A stretch of DNA of 5,932 bases from a bacterium. Its GTDB lineage: Bacteria > Patescibacteriota > CPR2 > UBA1875 > JAJYID01. The stretch covers positions 1 to 5,932 of the forward strand of contig JAKANV010000046.1 in the NCBI GenBank assembly GCA_021823605.1, read 5' to 3'. A model generated the notes under the pieces. The model searched no databases and was not told the origin of the DNA. It saw nothing but the letters and a program-made list of their open reading frames with translations. Shown here in pieces: positions 5,645 through 5,932 of this stretch (positions are counted from its first letter, which is position 1; each line of letters starts with the position of its first letter). The translations under genes and the position numbers were made by a program.

Positions 5645-5694
5645 ACTATCGGTAGTGACGCAATCAGAGGTCTCCTCGACTTATTACTTCTGAT
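5645..5694 (+). other. Paired-hairpin region upstream of the last promoter
   Basis: ACTA (5645-5648) and TAGT (5653-5656) form a small hairpin on TCGG. ATCAGAGGT (5663-5671) pairs with ACTTCTGAT (5686-5694), 9 bp with one G-T pair. GAGG (5667-5670) with CCTC (5674-5677) is an alternative that uses the same bases. The patch is less A/T-rich than its surroundings. It precedes the promoter at 5754-5783, so it would belong to the 3' end of the GT operon transcript. Function is unknown. Confidence 0.3.
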
Positions 5695-5753
5695 GGTATG
5701 ATTGGCCATAACCAAGCCAACTTCAAGCTTGCAATAAATTTTTTAGATCCTAC

Positions 5754-5783
5754 TTGACTTTATCATTTCGTTTCTCATATGAT
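5754..5783 (+). promoter_or_regulatory. Sigma70-like promoter of the last gene
   Basis: TTGACT (5754-5759) and TATGAT (5778-5783) are 18 bases apart. Transcription would start near 5790, about 11 bases before the ATG at 5801. Its -10 context CTCATATGATGG also occurs at 565-576, and TATGAT is the -10 of the upstream GH10 promoter. The gene therefore has its own promoter and is probably a transcription unit separate from the GT operon. Confidence 0.6.
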
Positions 5784-5800
5784 GGTGGTAGGTATCGGAG

Positions 5801-5932
5801 ATGGAAGAAGTTGATCAAGTACCACAGCAAAATAATAAGTCCTCACTAAGTTCATACGTTATTGAGGGCGGAGTGATACTGGTCCTCACTGTAGTAATCC
5901 TCTTCACGCTTAACTATTTCAGCCTTATTCCT
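5801..5932 (+). CDS. Membrane protein, 5' end only
   Basis: Forty-four codons are open from ATG 5801 to the window edge. The first 18 residues are polar and acidic to neutral (MEEVDQVPQQ, then Asn- and Ser-rich). A strongly hydrophobic helix follows at about residues 19-40, with GGVILVLTVVILF at its core. The polar start and immediate helix suggest a polytopic membrane protein with a cytoplasmic N-terminus. In a sugar-polymer locus this could be an O-antigen ligase or polymerase, or a glycosyltransferase with many helices, but the visible part cannot decide. GGTAGG (5787-5792) is a possible ribosome binding site 8 bases before the ATG, although the predicted start of transcription would cut into it. 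GGAG touches the ATG and is too close to serve. Confidence 0.6.
   Translation, partial: MEEVDQVPQQNNKSSLSSYVIEGGVILVLTVVILFTLNYFSLIP

Noticed and set aside
5615..5700. tRNA or known riboswitch
   Set aside because: No T-loop GGTTCRA motif or acceptor stem, and no consensus of a riboswitch that I recognise.

Overview
The window reads as an accessory cell-surface carbohydrate locus from a bacterium with moderate to low GC. The main genes are a Tat-type lipoprotein with a glycoside hydrolase family 10 (GH10) catalytic domain, a two-gene glycosyltransferase operon, and the first 44 codons of a membrane protein that runs off the right edge. A small membrane-protein gene on the minus strand lies at the left edge. 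Gene style (hydrophobic small proteins, GT-A and GT-B glycosyltransferases, short leaders, structured intergenic repeats) would fit a Candidate Phyla Radiation bacterium such as Microgenomates, but the sequence holds no taxonomic marker, so this is a weak inference.

Layout. 1-211: no gene; a three-armed palindromic repeat that begins TGTCATTC (42-119) and a repeat fragment (187-211). 212-403 (minus): small one-helix membrane protein. 404-795: no convincing gene; a second TGTCATTC-type repeat in the opposite orientation (457-548) and tandem sigma70-like promoters (698-726 and 748-776). 796-3051 (plus): 751-residue exported lipoprotein with a GH10-like domain in its C-terminal half. 3052-3461: no large gene; a cluster of three hairpins (3193-3286), a hairpin that would be an intrinsic terminator on the minus strand (3343-3375), and a TATAAT box. 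3462-5544 (plus): a 26-codon ORF, a family 2 glycosyltransferase and a family 4-type glycosyltransferase, joined by two identical 4-base ATGA overlaps. 5545-5800: small hairpins and a strong promoter. 5801-5932: 5' end of a membrane-protein gene.

How the genes may work together. The two glycosyltransferases would act on the cytoplasmic face to build a surface glycan or lipid-linked oligosaccharide. The lipoprotein would sit outside the membrane and bind or cleave a polysaccharide. The truncated membrane protein could be a polymerase, ligase or transporter of the same pathway, but only its first helix is visible. The points most worth a second look are the short ORF that carries the only good ribosome binding site of the glycosyltransferase operon, the GH10 domain with intact catalytic glutamates but a rebuilt sugar-binding site, the base-composition shift inside that gene, and the two families of structured repeats.
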